Positions 1 to 8,400 of a DNA stretch of 64,000 nucleotides are shown piece after piece. Within the stretch, counting starts at the first letter, position 1; each line of letters opens with the position of its first letter. The position numbers were made by a program, and so were the translations under genes. Origin of the DNA: Paenibacillus kribbensis (lineage in GTDB: Bacteria > Bacillota > Bacilli > Paenibacillales > Paenibacillaceae). A model generated the notes under the pieces. The model did no database searches. It was not told the origin of the DNA and was given only the letters and a program-made list of their open reading frames with translations. Location: the NCBI RefSeq assembly GCF_002240415.1, contig NZ_CP020028.1, positions 1,575,501 to 1,639,500 on the forward strand. Reading direction: 5' to 3'.

Positions 1-2
1 AT

Positions 3-983
3 TACAAACAGCGAGTAAATGGAGTAGGACTCGTCATTACTGGTTGTACTCATGTTTTACCTAATGGGCAAGGATTTACGAATGAATTTGCTGGATACAA
101 CGATGAATTCGTTCCAAGTTTACGAAAATTAGCTGATGCAGCAAAAAGTGGAGGATCCCCTGCTGTACTGCAGATTTTTCATGCAGGCGATAAAGCCTTG
201 CCTGAATTGGATGCAGTCAGTGCGAGTGTCTATCAGCCTGAGGCTACTCCTTTTGGCCCAAGTGCAGAAACAAGAGAGCTATCAAATGAGGAAATCCTGT
301 CGACGATACGTGCATTTGGTGACACAACGAGAAGAGCGATTGAAGCTGGGTTTGATGGCGTCGAAATTCATGGAGCTCATGGATTTTTAATTCAAAACTT
401 TTGGTCTCCAGCAACCAATAAACGGACAGACCAATGGGGGGGAACCCTTGAGAATCGACTGCGTTTTCCATTGGCAATTATTGAAGAAATCAAAAAGGTA
501 ATTGAAAAGCATGCTACAAAACCATTCCTGTTAGGGTATCGTTTGTCCCCTGAAGAATCCTCTAAAGTGGACGGATTGCGTATGAAACACACATATGAAT
601 TAATTGATTTCCTTGTTGAACAAAATTTAGATTATATACATGCTTCATTAGATCATGTGTCTTCGAAGCCAATCGATAGTCAAGATGAGAAAACAAGGCT
701 TGAATTGATTCTTGAAAGAGCAAACGGTAAGGTACCTGTGTTGGCGGCTGGTTCCATAATTACACCAGATGATGCTCTTAAAGCTATGGAAGTAGGATTA
801 CCTCTTTTCGCCATTGGGCATGCGTTAATTATAAACCCTGATTGGGTTGAAAAGGTGGCAAATGGACGTGAAACCGAGGTCGATTCCGTCCTAAGCGTTT
901 CAAAACTTGACCAGCTTCATATTCCAGAAAAACTTTGGAATGTTATTCAAGCAGCTCCAGGATGGTTTAATATCAGTGAGTAG
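3..983 (+). CDS. NADH-dependent flavin oxidoreductase (old yellow enzyme family), 5'-truncated
   Basis: The reading frame is open from the window edge, so the N-terminus (first beta strands of the TIM barrel) lies outside. The visible 326 residues carry the family's active-site segment HGAHG, followed by a Ser-Pro-x-x-Asn-x-Arg-x-Asp-x-x-Gly-Gly run, which binds FMN and shapes the substrate pocket. A late AAGSI and a following AIGHALI segment match the phosphate-binding end of the barrel. The family reduces activated C=C bonds of enones or nitro compounds with NAD(P)H in the cytoplasm. It looks closest to the YqiG-type members of Bacillales, but the physiological substrate cannot be told. A Rho-independent terminator follows directly. 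The internal ATG at 198 is not the real start, because conserved coding sequence continues upstream of it. Confidence 0.9.
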   Translation, partial: YKQRVNGVGLVITGCTHVLPNGQGFTNEFAGYNDEFVPSLRKLADAAKSGGSPAVLQIFHAGDKALPELDAVSASVYQPEATPFGPSAETRELSNEEILSTIRAFGDTTRRAIEAGFDGVEIHGAHGFLIQNFWSPATNKRTDQWGGTLENRLRFPLAIIEEIKKVIEKHATKPFLLGYRLSPEESSKVDGLRMKHTYELIDFLVEQNLDYIHASLDHVSSKPIDSQDEKTRLELILERANGKVPVLAAGSIITPDDALKAMEVGLPLFAIGHALIINPDWVEKVANGRETEVDSVLSVSKLDQLHIPEKLWNVIQAAPGWFNISE

Positions 984-990
984 AAAGGAG

Positions 991-1010
991 GCCCCATTGG
1001 GGCTGCTTTT
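991..1010 (+). terminator. Rho-independent terminator of the flavin oxidoreductase
   Basis: GCCCC-ATT-GGGGC stem followed by TGCTTTT, starting 8 bases after the stop codon. Confidence 0.75.
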
Positions 1011-1101
1011 CTATTTGCATGAACTAAGCTACCCGTTAGCTTAATCGAGCGGTGGCAGTCTAGTATTCAATCCAAAAAGATTAGTTTCAGGGCATACCAA
1101 C

Positions 1102-1139
1102 AACAATGGCACTGGTATTTTGATACCAGCGCCATTGTT
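1102..1139. terminator. Long inverted repeat between convergent genes, probable bidirectional terminator
   Basis: The arms AACAATGGC-A-CTGGTAT and ATACCAG-C-GCCATTGTT pair over 16 of 17 positions around a TTTG loop. It sits between the 3' ends of the flavin oxidoreductase (+) and the secreted HExxH protein (-). The U-tract is not immediately adjacent on either strand, so termination is inferred from position and stem strength. Confidence 0.5.
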
Positions 1140-1185
1140 CAGGAATTTACTCACTTTTTTTCGCAAGCTCTTCTATTATCCACAA

Positions 1186-2562
1186 TCACTTTGTTGTTAC
1201 TTTTACTTTATAAGGATAAGTTTCGCCGTCCTCTTCAATATTAAAATGTTTAATTGTATCTGGAGTTGCGGAAACAACCAAATAAACAGTCTTTTCGTCT
1301 CCTTGCAACTTCAAGGAATTTTTTCCTTTATTCCACATTGTAGAATATCGGGTATCTCCTGAATGTGTTACGGAAACAATGCTAGCTCTCCAATCAGCGC
1401 CTTTTGCTGTGCTTGTTCCTTGGAAATCAACTGTGACGGAAGCTTTGCTCAAATCAATATCTAAAGGAACAATGTTGTAGCCTGTCTGTTGTGGAGCCTT
1501 GTTTTGAGGTACGGTCAGCCAGCCGCCTTTGTCACTTTTCAGTGTTGTATATATCTTTTCATAATTGCCGTTAGTTCTCAAAAGCTCATCTAAATGCTTC
1601 AAATAATATGGTTGACTCTTGAAGTCCATCGTTACCAATCTTCTTGCCATTCCACCCAGTAATTCTTTAATAGAAACTCCAGTTACCTTTTCCATAGATT
1701 CAAAGTAGGTCGTATCTTTTCCACTGTAAGACAATAAATTCAACATTGCTTGATGGCCAAGTCCGTTGATATGATCTGGATTTTCATGAATATACAGGAG
1801 AATAGGCCATGCATCGTACCAATTCTTTACATGTGGAAAATGTGATTCTGAATTTAGTATAAAGGGGGCAAAAAAGTCGGAGTCTGGACCATATACCGTT
1901 CCACCATAGCTGTAGTAATCGCTACCCAAATATTCATTACGCAAGAAGTTAGCTACCGCTTCATACCACTCATAAGGGACTTCTCCTCCATTATGGTAGG
2001 TAAATACATGGCCTAATTCATGAGGAACTACCCAGCTTGGTGGGTCTACACGCATCGCTGCCGGCATCATGACAATGTAACCAAATGCATCTCTGTCTAT
2101 TGACATATAAGCCCAATCTTCGTCAATCTTTTTCAGTCCAGTGCTCGCAATGTAAATGTTCGTTTTATATTTTCCGGATATTTGTGGATTTGGAGAAGTT
2201 CCGATATCCCCCAATCCAAATTTATCCATATAAAATGAACGGATACTTTCGATGTTGGCCAAGTTGCCATTAACAAAATTTCTATTTACTGTTCCAGTTG
2301 TATCATTGTTTCCCCAAATAATTTGAAAATGCTCGGAGGTAGCACGATTTACAGAAGAATCAGATAAAGAATAAAAAGCATCTCTTGCCTTGTATTCGTC
2401 TGCATTCTTTGTGATTTCTTTTGTACTTTCTGTAGTGATAACGCTTTCAACATCTTCAGCCTTTGCCGTTTTGGCAGTGCCTAATAAATCAGCTACTGCC
2501 CCATAGCTTGTTACATTTAATAATAAGAAGACCATTAACAAGCAGCATACTAGCTTTTTCAT
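1186..2562 (-). CDS. Secreted HExxH metallopeptidase-like protein (DUF6055-like)
   Basis: The start is the ATG at 2562, because AAAGGAG lies 8 bases before it; an upstream GTG at 2571 abuts that RBS and is unlikely. The 458-residue product has a signal peptide (MKKL, hydrophobic core, about 25 residues). The centre holds HELGH at about 181-185 and a Glu at about 201 (YEWYEAVANF), the arrangement of a zincin zinc site with a third glutamate ligand. The region before it (SEHFQIIWG) resembles the DUF6055 group of secreted proteins; that family assignment is from memory. A C-terminal beta-rich domain of about 100 residues may bind a surface or substrate. Likely an extracellular or wall-associated zinc hydrolase of unknown substrate. 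It is monocistronic. Confidence 0.75.
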   Translation of the reverse strand: MKKLVCCLLMVFLLLNVTSYGAVADLLGTAKTAKAEDVESVITTESTKEITKNADEYKARDAFYSLSDSSVNRATSEHFQIIWGNNDTTGTVNRNFVNGNLANIESIRSFYMDKFGLGDIGTSPNPQISGKYKTNIYIASTGLKKIDEDWAYMSIDRDAFGYIVMMPAAMRVDPPSWVVPHELGHVFTYHNGGEVPYEWYEAVANFLRNEYLGSDYYSYGGTVYGPDSDFFAPFILNSESHFPHVKNWYDAWPILLYIHENPDHINGLGHQAMLNLLSYSGKDTTYFESMEKVTGVSIKELLGGMARRLVTMDFKSQPYYLKHLDELLRTNGNYEKIYTTLKSDKGGWLTVPQNKAPQQTGYNIVPLDIDLSKASVTVDFQGTSTAKGADWRASIVSVTHSGDTRYSTMWNKGKNSLKLQGDEKTVYLVVSATPDTIKHFNIEEDGETYPYKVKVTTK

Positions 2563-2860
2563 TATTAACACTCCTTTACATTATTGTAGTATATTGATTT
2601 CTTCCATATAATAACGTAGATTTCTTGATACTAAAATGAAGATATTATAGTAATTTATATTATATTACAAAAATTTACAAATAGAAGAATGGCCTGAAAA
2701 ATCAAATTGATTTAGCTAGAGAATATTGCTTAGTACCTTGATAAAATCAAATTTAGCTTGGTTTATTATTTTTTAAAATAAGTACTGTCCTGATTTGTAA
2801 GATTGTGGTACCCTAAAATGTATATATTGCTATTTTACATATTGGAGTTGAATTAAACAG

Positions 2861-3232
2861 ATGAGTGATTTTTACAAGGAACCTCAATCTTCTGATCCTT
2901 TTCAGGAGAGAAAGGATTATAACGCCCCATTTAATCAGCCACCAGTGGTTCCACCTACTAACAGTAAGGCTGTTGCCTCGATGGTGCTCGGGATTTTATC
3001 TGTTGTCATTCCCTATCTTGGGTTGATTATCGGAATTGTTGGCATTATTTTGTCCAGTCTTTCCCTGAAGGAAATTAATCGTCATGGTGAACAAGGCAGA
3101 GGTATGGCTATTGCCGGACTGGTATGTAGTATTATCGGGACACTGATTTATGCACTGATCATCATTTTCTTAGTCGTTGTTTTTGTGATAGCGGCCTCAA
3201 GTGGTGATCCGGACATTTTTTCAGACATTTAA
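2861..3232 (+). CDS. DUF4190 domain membrane protein
   Basis: A 123-residue protein with a polar, proline-rich N-terminus (about 35 residues) and then the DUF4190 core: an Ala/Gly-rich transmembrane helix with SMVLGILS, a short loop (SLKEINRHGEQGRGMAIAGL), and a second helix. The loop with a Gly-rich GRGMAIAGLV segment is the typical DUF4190 signature. The role is unknown; such proteins are small inner-membrane proteins common in Firmicutes and Actinobacteria. The RBS is weak (TTGGAG, rather far from the ATG). The 300 bases upstream are AT-rich and hold only promoter-like sequence. Confidence 0.8.
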   Translation: MSDFYKEPQSSDPFQERKDYNAPFNQPPVVPPTNSKAVASMVLGILSVVIPYLGLIIGIVGIILSSLSLKEINRHGEQGRGMAIAGLVCSIIGTLIYALIIIFLVVVFVIAASSGDPDIFSDI

Positions 3233-3316
3233 TGGCATTCTTGTACATGTAACCTTCACGATTCAAATGTCTGATGCTATGATAAATGGAGTCTAATGAA
3301 GGAGAGTGAAAGCCTT

Positions 3317-3523
3317 ATGGCACGTACTCGAACACAAAAAGCACTAAGCAAGGCGAAACGCGCAGGAATGTATTGCGCTGCACAGAGCCGCAAAACGAAT
3401 GGTCTTTATGCCGATATATCACAGCATGTGCGAATGAGGCCGACCAAGCAGGAACAATTACAAAAAGTCAAGCACAAGAAGCGAATCGTTCAGAGCGACG
3501 CTTCTTTTTTTGTTTTCGTATGA
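3317..3523 (+). CDS. Small basic conserved hypothetical protein
   Basis: The ATG at 3317 has AAGGAGAG ideally spaced upstream, so it is preferred over the ATG at 3296, which sits on top of the RBS. The 68-residue product is rich in Lys and Arg (KALSKAKRAGMYCAAQSRK). No transmembrane segment or known domain is visible. Its last codons are also the 3' arm of a terminator hairpin, so the C-terminal SFFVFV is encoded by the U-tract. It may bind nucleic acid, but this is only inferred from charge. Confidence 0.6.
   Translation: MARTRTQKALSKAKRAGMYCAAQSRKTNGLYADISQHVRMRPTKQEQLQKVKHKKRIVQSDASFFVFV
3476..3511 (+). terminator. Terminator overlapping the 3' end of the small basic gene
   Basis: AAGAAGCG and CGCTTCTT form an 8-bp stem followed by TTTTT. 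It lies inside the last codons of the preceding gene. Confidence 0.7.
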
Positions 3524-3548
3524 TTCAATTTTTTACTGTAAAAAGAAC

Positions 3549-3577
3549 TTGATAATAATTATCATTCTTGTTAGAAT
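3549..3577 (+). promoter_or_regulatory. Promoter overlapped by a perfect Fur box (7-1-7)
   Basis: TGATAAT-A-ATTATCA at 3550-3564 is the exact 7-1-7 Fur consensus known from Bacillus subtilis. It overlaps a sigma-A promoter on the plus strand: TTGATA at 3549, 17-base spacer, TAGAAT at 3572-3577. No plus-strand coding gene follows; a transcript would run antisense through the DUF1540 gene towards the terminator at 3883. Confidence 0.6.
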
Positions 3578-3588
3578 ATCATAAGAAA

Positions 3589-3614
3589 GAAGGAACCCTG
3601 GCAGGGGCTCCTTC
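3589..3614 (-). terminator. Hairpin downstream of the DUF1540 gene
   Basis: GAAGGA-A-CCC and GGG-GC-TCCTTC pair around TGGCA. On the minus strand it is followed by a T-rich run, fitting a terminator for the DUF1540 gene; on the plus strand it would lie near the 5' end of a transcript from the Fur-box promoter. Confidence 0.45.
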
Positions 3615-3645
3615 ATTGTGCAACTACATTTTGGGTTAAAAAACT

Positions 3646-3798
3646 TTATTTTGCCTCAAAGGTTTTGCAGTCTGTTTCTTCGGACGTGTGAGTGTCTGCA
3701 GGCTTGTTGCTTACGATATAAATGGAGTTTGCGCTACATTTATTGTCTTGGGCCCAATACGTACATGAGTTTACTTCACACAGAACGTCTTTTGCCAT
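3646..3798 (-). CDS. DUF1540 domain-containing protein (Cys-rich, putative metal binding)
   Basis: The ATG at 3798 follows AAGGAGGTG with good spacing, giving 50 residues; an upstream in-frame start at 3837 has no RBS. The protein shows the DUF1540 cysteine pattern (CEVNSCTYW, then KCSA, then TDCKTFE) with four cysteines. These cysteine spacings suggest a bound metal ion, but the function is unknown. Such genes are common in spore-forming Firmicutes. A Fur-box promoter 70 bases beyond its 3' end could drive an antisense transcript across it. Confidence 0.85.
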   Translation of the reverse strand: MAKDVLCEVNSCTYWAQDNKCSANSIYIVSNKPADTHTSEETDCKTFEAK

Positions 3799-3882
3799 GT
3801 TGTTCACCTCCTTATATGGATGTGATAGGCTAAGCAAATCGTATCACGGTCAGTCAAGGTAGGACTTGTCCAACTGTGCTCA

Positions 3883-3907
3883 CCCTCTTGTTAAGAAGAG
3901 GGTTTTT
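3883..3907 (+). terminator. Orphan plus-strand terminator
   Basis: CCCTCTT and AAGAGGG form a 7-bp stem around GTTAAG, followed by TTTTT. No plus-strand gene ends here, so it may close an antisense transcript started at the Fur-box promoter (3549). Confidence 0.6.
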
Positions 3908-3994
3908 GCTATGCTTATCTGTACAATATCAAATGAATTTTAAAATTGCAATATTTGCCCCATCTTGGTCCTTTTATATAAGCTGAATTAAAGC

Positions 3995-4047
3995 AAAAGC
4001 TGTTCTTCGTGCAGAGCGGAATGCCCCTCTACCGAAGAACAGCTTTT
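3995..4047. terminator. Strong bidirectional terminator after fabV
   Basis: A 15-bp stem (AAAAGCTGTTCTTCG and CGAAGAACAGCTTTT) with a 23-base loop and T/A tracts on both sides. It lies 38 bases beyond the fabV stop. Confidence 0.8.
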
Positions 4048-4084
4048 TTGTTTTCCAACAATATAATCACGGTACTCAAAAGAG

Positions 4085-5272
4085 CTAGCGAACGTTAGGA
4101 ATATTTACGATGGGATCAATATCAGCCTCATAGTCCACACCCTCAAACTCAAAGCCAAACAGTTGGAAAAACTCGTGACGGTAATCCTCGAGATCAGACA
4201 GCTCGTAGATATTGCTTGTCGTCAGCGCGTCCCATATGTTCGCAACCTCTACTTGCACGTCTTCACGCAGCTCCCAATCATCAATACGAATACGTCCCTC
4301 TTCATCCACAGGAGTTTCAGGAGCATACAGACGCTCGGCAAACAGGCGGTAGCTTTGTTCTATACACCCTTCATGCAGCCCTTTTTCCTTCATCACCTTG
4401 TACAAAGCAGAAATATACAGAGGAACGACAGGGATGGCAGAGCTGGATTGGGTAACCAGTCCTTTGGTGACTGCGACAAAGGCGCGGCCGCCTGTGACTT
4501 TTAGTTGATCATTCAGCTGACGTGCTGTCGCCTCCAGGTGATCCTTTGCACTTCCGATACTGCCTTCTCTGTAAATGGCTTGCGTAATCTCTGAACCAAT
4601 ATACGAAAAAGAGAAGGTGGTTGCAGTATCAGCCAATACACCGCCTTCACGCAAGGCGTCAATCCACAACTTCCAGTCCTCACCGCCCATGACCTCTACC
4701 GTTGCCTGCACTTCTTCTGTCGTCGCAGGTTCCAGTGTAACGCTGCTGACTTCACCGGTGTGGAAGTTGACGGTTTTATTTGTATAAGGTTTACCAATAG
4801 GTTTGAGTACGGAAGTAAACGTTTCACCTGTACGAGGATTCGTACGGCGACCGGAAGCGACACTGTAGATCACCAAATCGACTTGTCCCAGCTCTTCGCG
4901 AATAACCTCCACCGTTTTGGCTTTGATCTCATCTGAAAAGGCATCTCCTGTCACGCTTAAGGATGTAAGCCCTGCTTCCTGAGCAGCCTTTTCAAATGCA
5001 GCGGAGTTGTACCAGCCTGCCGACGCTGTACGTGTGGCCGTAGCATTACTAGGGCGATATACGCCGATTGTATTGGCCCGTGCTCCGAATGCGGCCGTAA
5101 TACGAGAAGCCAGCCCATATCCGGCAGATGCCCCGATGACAAGCACGTTACGAGGCCCCTGAATAGCAGGACGGGCCTGCACATAGCCAATTTGCTCCTG
5201 AACATGTTGGGCGCAGCCCACCGGATGAGCAGTGGTACAGATAAAGCCACGTGTTCTTGGTTTAATTATCAT
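4085..5272 (-). CDS. fabV: Enoyl-[acyl-carrier-protein] reductase FabV
   Basis: The start at 5272 (MIIKPRTRGFICTTAHP) matches the conserved FabV N-terminus and has GAAAGGA upstream; an in-frame ATG ten codons earlier is not conserved. The 395-residue length is typical. The Rossmann segment VIGASAGYGLASR binds NADH, and the FabV-specific Tyr-x8-Lys catalytic pair is present around residues 235-244 (Y-REGSIGSA-K). The enzyme reduces trans-2-enoyl-ACP in the last step of fatty-acid elongation. FabV enzymes are known to be much less sensitive to triclosan than FabI. It is monocistronic and flanked by unrelated genes; whether the genome also has fabI cannot be seen here. Confidence 0.95.
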   Translation of the reverse strand: MIIKPRTRGFICTTAHPVGCAQHVQEQIGYVQARPAIQGPRNVLVIGASAGYGLASRITAAFGARANTIGVYRPSNATATRTASAGWYNSAAFEKAAQEAGLTSLSVTGDAFSDEIKAKTVEVIREELGQVDLVIYSVASGRRTNPRTGETFTSVLKPIGKPYTNKTVNFHTGEVSSVTLEPATTEEVQATVEVMGGEDWKLWIDALREGGVLADTATTFSFSYIGSEITQAIYREGSIGSAKDHLEATARQLNDQLKVTGGRAFVAVTKGLVTQSSSAIPVVPLYISALYKVMKEKGLHEGCIEQSYRLFAERLYAPETPVDEEGRIRIDDWELREDVQVEVANIWDALTTSNIYELSDLEDYRHEFFQLFGFEFEGVDYEADIDPIVNIPNVR

Positions 5273-5458
5273 GTTATTGTAATTCCTTTCTTCTTGCAGC
5301 AATCTTCACCCTTACTATTTTAACTTTTAACAATTTTTTTTCAAACGTGGATTTCAGTGAGTATGTTCTCGGTGAAAAGAGTACCCCTGAGCAGGGTGGC
5401 AAGTGCCCATGGGCCTGCATATGATGCAGTAACGATAAATATGAAGGGAGAGAGCTGC

Positions 5459-8400
5459 TTGAAGAACAAGAGTCGCAAAACCACCAGAATCAAAAAGCCG
5501 CTCTATAGTGTAATTGACCCGGATTTGAATGAATTAAGTATGATACAGCGCTTGAAGCCACAACCTGCGGAGAGGGAGACAGAAGCAAGACTTCATCAAG
5601 TTGCTTCTCCGCCTCCCCCAACGGAAGAGGTGCTGGAGAAGCAGACTGTTGTCGAACCTGAAGTTCATATTGTACACGAGACAGAGGTTGAAAGTGAAGA
5701 TACAGAAGAGACTCAGGTCTCGATGGAGGAAGCCAACGAGCCAGAGCCTCAGCCTGATCCCATTGATGTCGAGGAAATTCTGAATAACAAGAAGGCGCCC
5801 CATGTAAACAACGCTTTCATTTATACAGATGATTTGAGCGATTTGGCTGTGACTGGTGAGAAAATTGCTCCTGCTTCCATCGATTCCAGCAAGCTGAAGC
5901 AAGAAAGCATCCAAACTGAATATCTGGCGGATTATGCCGTGCAAACGATTAAAATAGCCGACGGTGCAGTGACTTCTGCGAAAATTGCCCCTGATTCCAT
6001 TACGGTGGAGCATATATCGGATGCATCGGTGTCAGGTAGCAAATTGCAGGATCGCTCCATTGGCGGTGAGAAACTTCGTGATGGCAGCATCACCCCGGAA
6101 AAGCTGGCCGACAAGATTATCAGCGGTGATCATATTGCAAATGGCTCCATTGAGAGCCGTCATTTCAAGCATTGGATTGTGTCTCCAGACATGCTTCAAG
6201 ATCATGCGGTTACCTCTGAAAAAATTCGCAGCGGTACGATTCAATCGAATAATTTGGCTAATGAAGCCATCGACAGCTCCAAGCTAGGAGAGCAGTCTGT
6301 AACCACTTCCAAACTGCGGGACGGGGCTGTGGATGGTTCTAAAATTCAGGCTGGCAGCATTGAGAGCGCACACCTGACCGATCATGCCGTTCATGCCCGG
6401 CATCTGGCCCCTGGTTCAATCAGCCGTCAGCAGCTTTCTAGCGGAATTGTGGGCAAGGAACAGCTAGAGGAAGGTGCTGTCAGTGGACGTCATCTGGAGC
6501 ATGAGGCGGTCAGCGGTGAGCATATTCAGGTAGAGACGATTGAAAGAAAGCATGTGAGTCCCGGCGCAATCGGAGAAGAGCAGATTGGTACAGGTGAAGT
6601 GACAGCCCGGCATCTCGCGGACCGGAGTATTCAGTCCAATAAGCTGGCGGATCAGTCAGTAGGCTCACTGCAAATTGTCGATCAGTCTGTGACCTCATCC
6701 AAAATATCAGATCAGAGCATTCTGCCACATAAAATTGCCGATGAGGCAGTACTTACCAGACATATTGCTGCGTCGGCAATTAAAGGTCGCCAGCTTGCTC
6801 CGGAGGCGGTCTCTTCATTACACCTCCAGTCTGAAATTATTCGTAAGCATCATATCGTAGCCGAAGCAGTGACGGAAAAACATTTGCAATCCGGCGCTGT
6901 GACGAGCCAGAAGATAGCGATGGGCGCAATTCTGGATCATCATGTGGCGAATCAGGCTGTCAAGGAAAACCATATTGCCCCGAACTCTATTAAGTCTGAC
7001 AAAATCGCTGAAGAAGCGGTGACTGAGGCTAAAATAGGCGCAGGAGCGGTAACGGGAGATAAAATTGCGCCACAAACCATTACACACGTACACATTGCAA
7101 CCGGCGTGATTCGTGAGGACCACCTTGCCAACAACAGTGTGGGTGGAAAGGCATTGCAGGCTCAAGCGGTCGAGTCGAAACATCTGGCCCACAGTTCTGT
7201 GCTGAGTGAACATCTTAGAGAGGGCAGTGTAGGAACCTCGGCGATGCAGGGACAGTCCGTTACCGCAGATATATTGGGCGAAGGTGCGGTTCAAACCGGG
7301 CATCTGGCGAATGGGGCGGTGTACTCGCATCATTTGCAGGATCATTCCGTCACTTCGCTAAAGCTATCGCCGGAAAGTGTGGCTACGGACAAAATTAATG
7401 ACCTGGCGATTACGGCTCCTAAATTAGCAGAAGGTAGTGTAACTTCCTCCAAGCTGTCAGCTCGCTCCGTGCAGCCGTGGCACATCACGGATAAAGCGGT
7501 GCAGAGTAACCATCTGGCTATAGAAGCGGTGGAAGCGAATCATCTCGCTCCGGAATCCGTCACCTCCGACCATCTGAAATCTGCATCTGTCCAGACCAAG
7601 CATCTCGCCCCGGATAGCGTGTCCGGTCATGCACTTCAATCGGAAAGCGTCACCTCTGAGAAGTTAGCGGCTCGTGCTGTGCAAGCTTCCAATTTGGCGG
7701 AAAATAGCGTGGGCCCTGGACATCTGGCTGCACACGCTGTCCACACCCGGCATCTGGCACCAGGAGCGGTACAGGAAACCATACTGGCAGATGGGGCTGT
7801 AAAATCGGTGCATATTTCACCGGAATCCATCCAATCAGAGCACTTGCAAAGCGGTGTCATTGAGGGAGAGCATATCGCATTACAGGCTATAGCGACCCCG
7901 GCCTTACAGGATGAAGTGATCACCTCTGCCAAATTGGCGGAAGGCAGTGTAACTTCCACGAAGCTGTCTGCCCATTCGGTGCAGTCCGGGCATATTACGG
8001 ACGAAGCTGTACAAAGCAACCATCTGGCTGTGGCAGCTGTGGATTCGGCACATTTGGCTGCCGGAGCAGTGACCTCAGTTCATTTACAGGCTTCCTCAGT
8101 GCTGACGAGACATCTGGCCCAGGACAGTGTGTCCGGTCGTGCGCTCCAAGCGGAAAGCATCACCTCGGAAAAGCTGGCAGCGCGCTCAGTGCAAGCGACG
8201 AATCTGGCGGAAGACAGCGTGGGCCCTTCACATCTGTCCGCGCAGGCCGTACACACCCGGCATTTGGCTGCTGGAGCGGTACAGGAAACCGCACTGGCAG
8301 AAGGTGCAGTGAAGTCTGTGCATATTGCACCGGAATCCATCCAATCGGAACACTTGCAAAACGGGGTCATTGAGGGAGAGCATATCGCATTGCAGGCTGT

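Noticed and set aside
3618..3833. 71-codon plus-strand frame opposite the DUF1540 gene
   Set aside because: No RBS, Cys/Leu-rich composition typical of an antisense shadow; the DUF1540 gene with a strong RBS explains the region.
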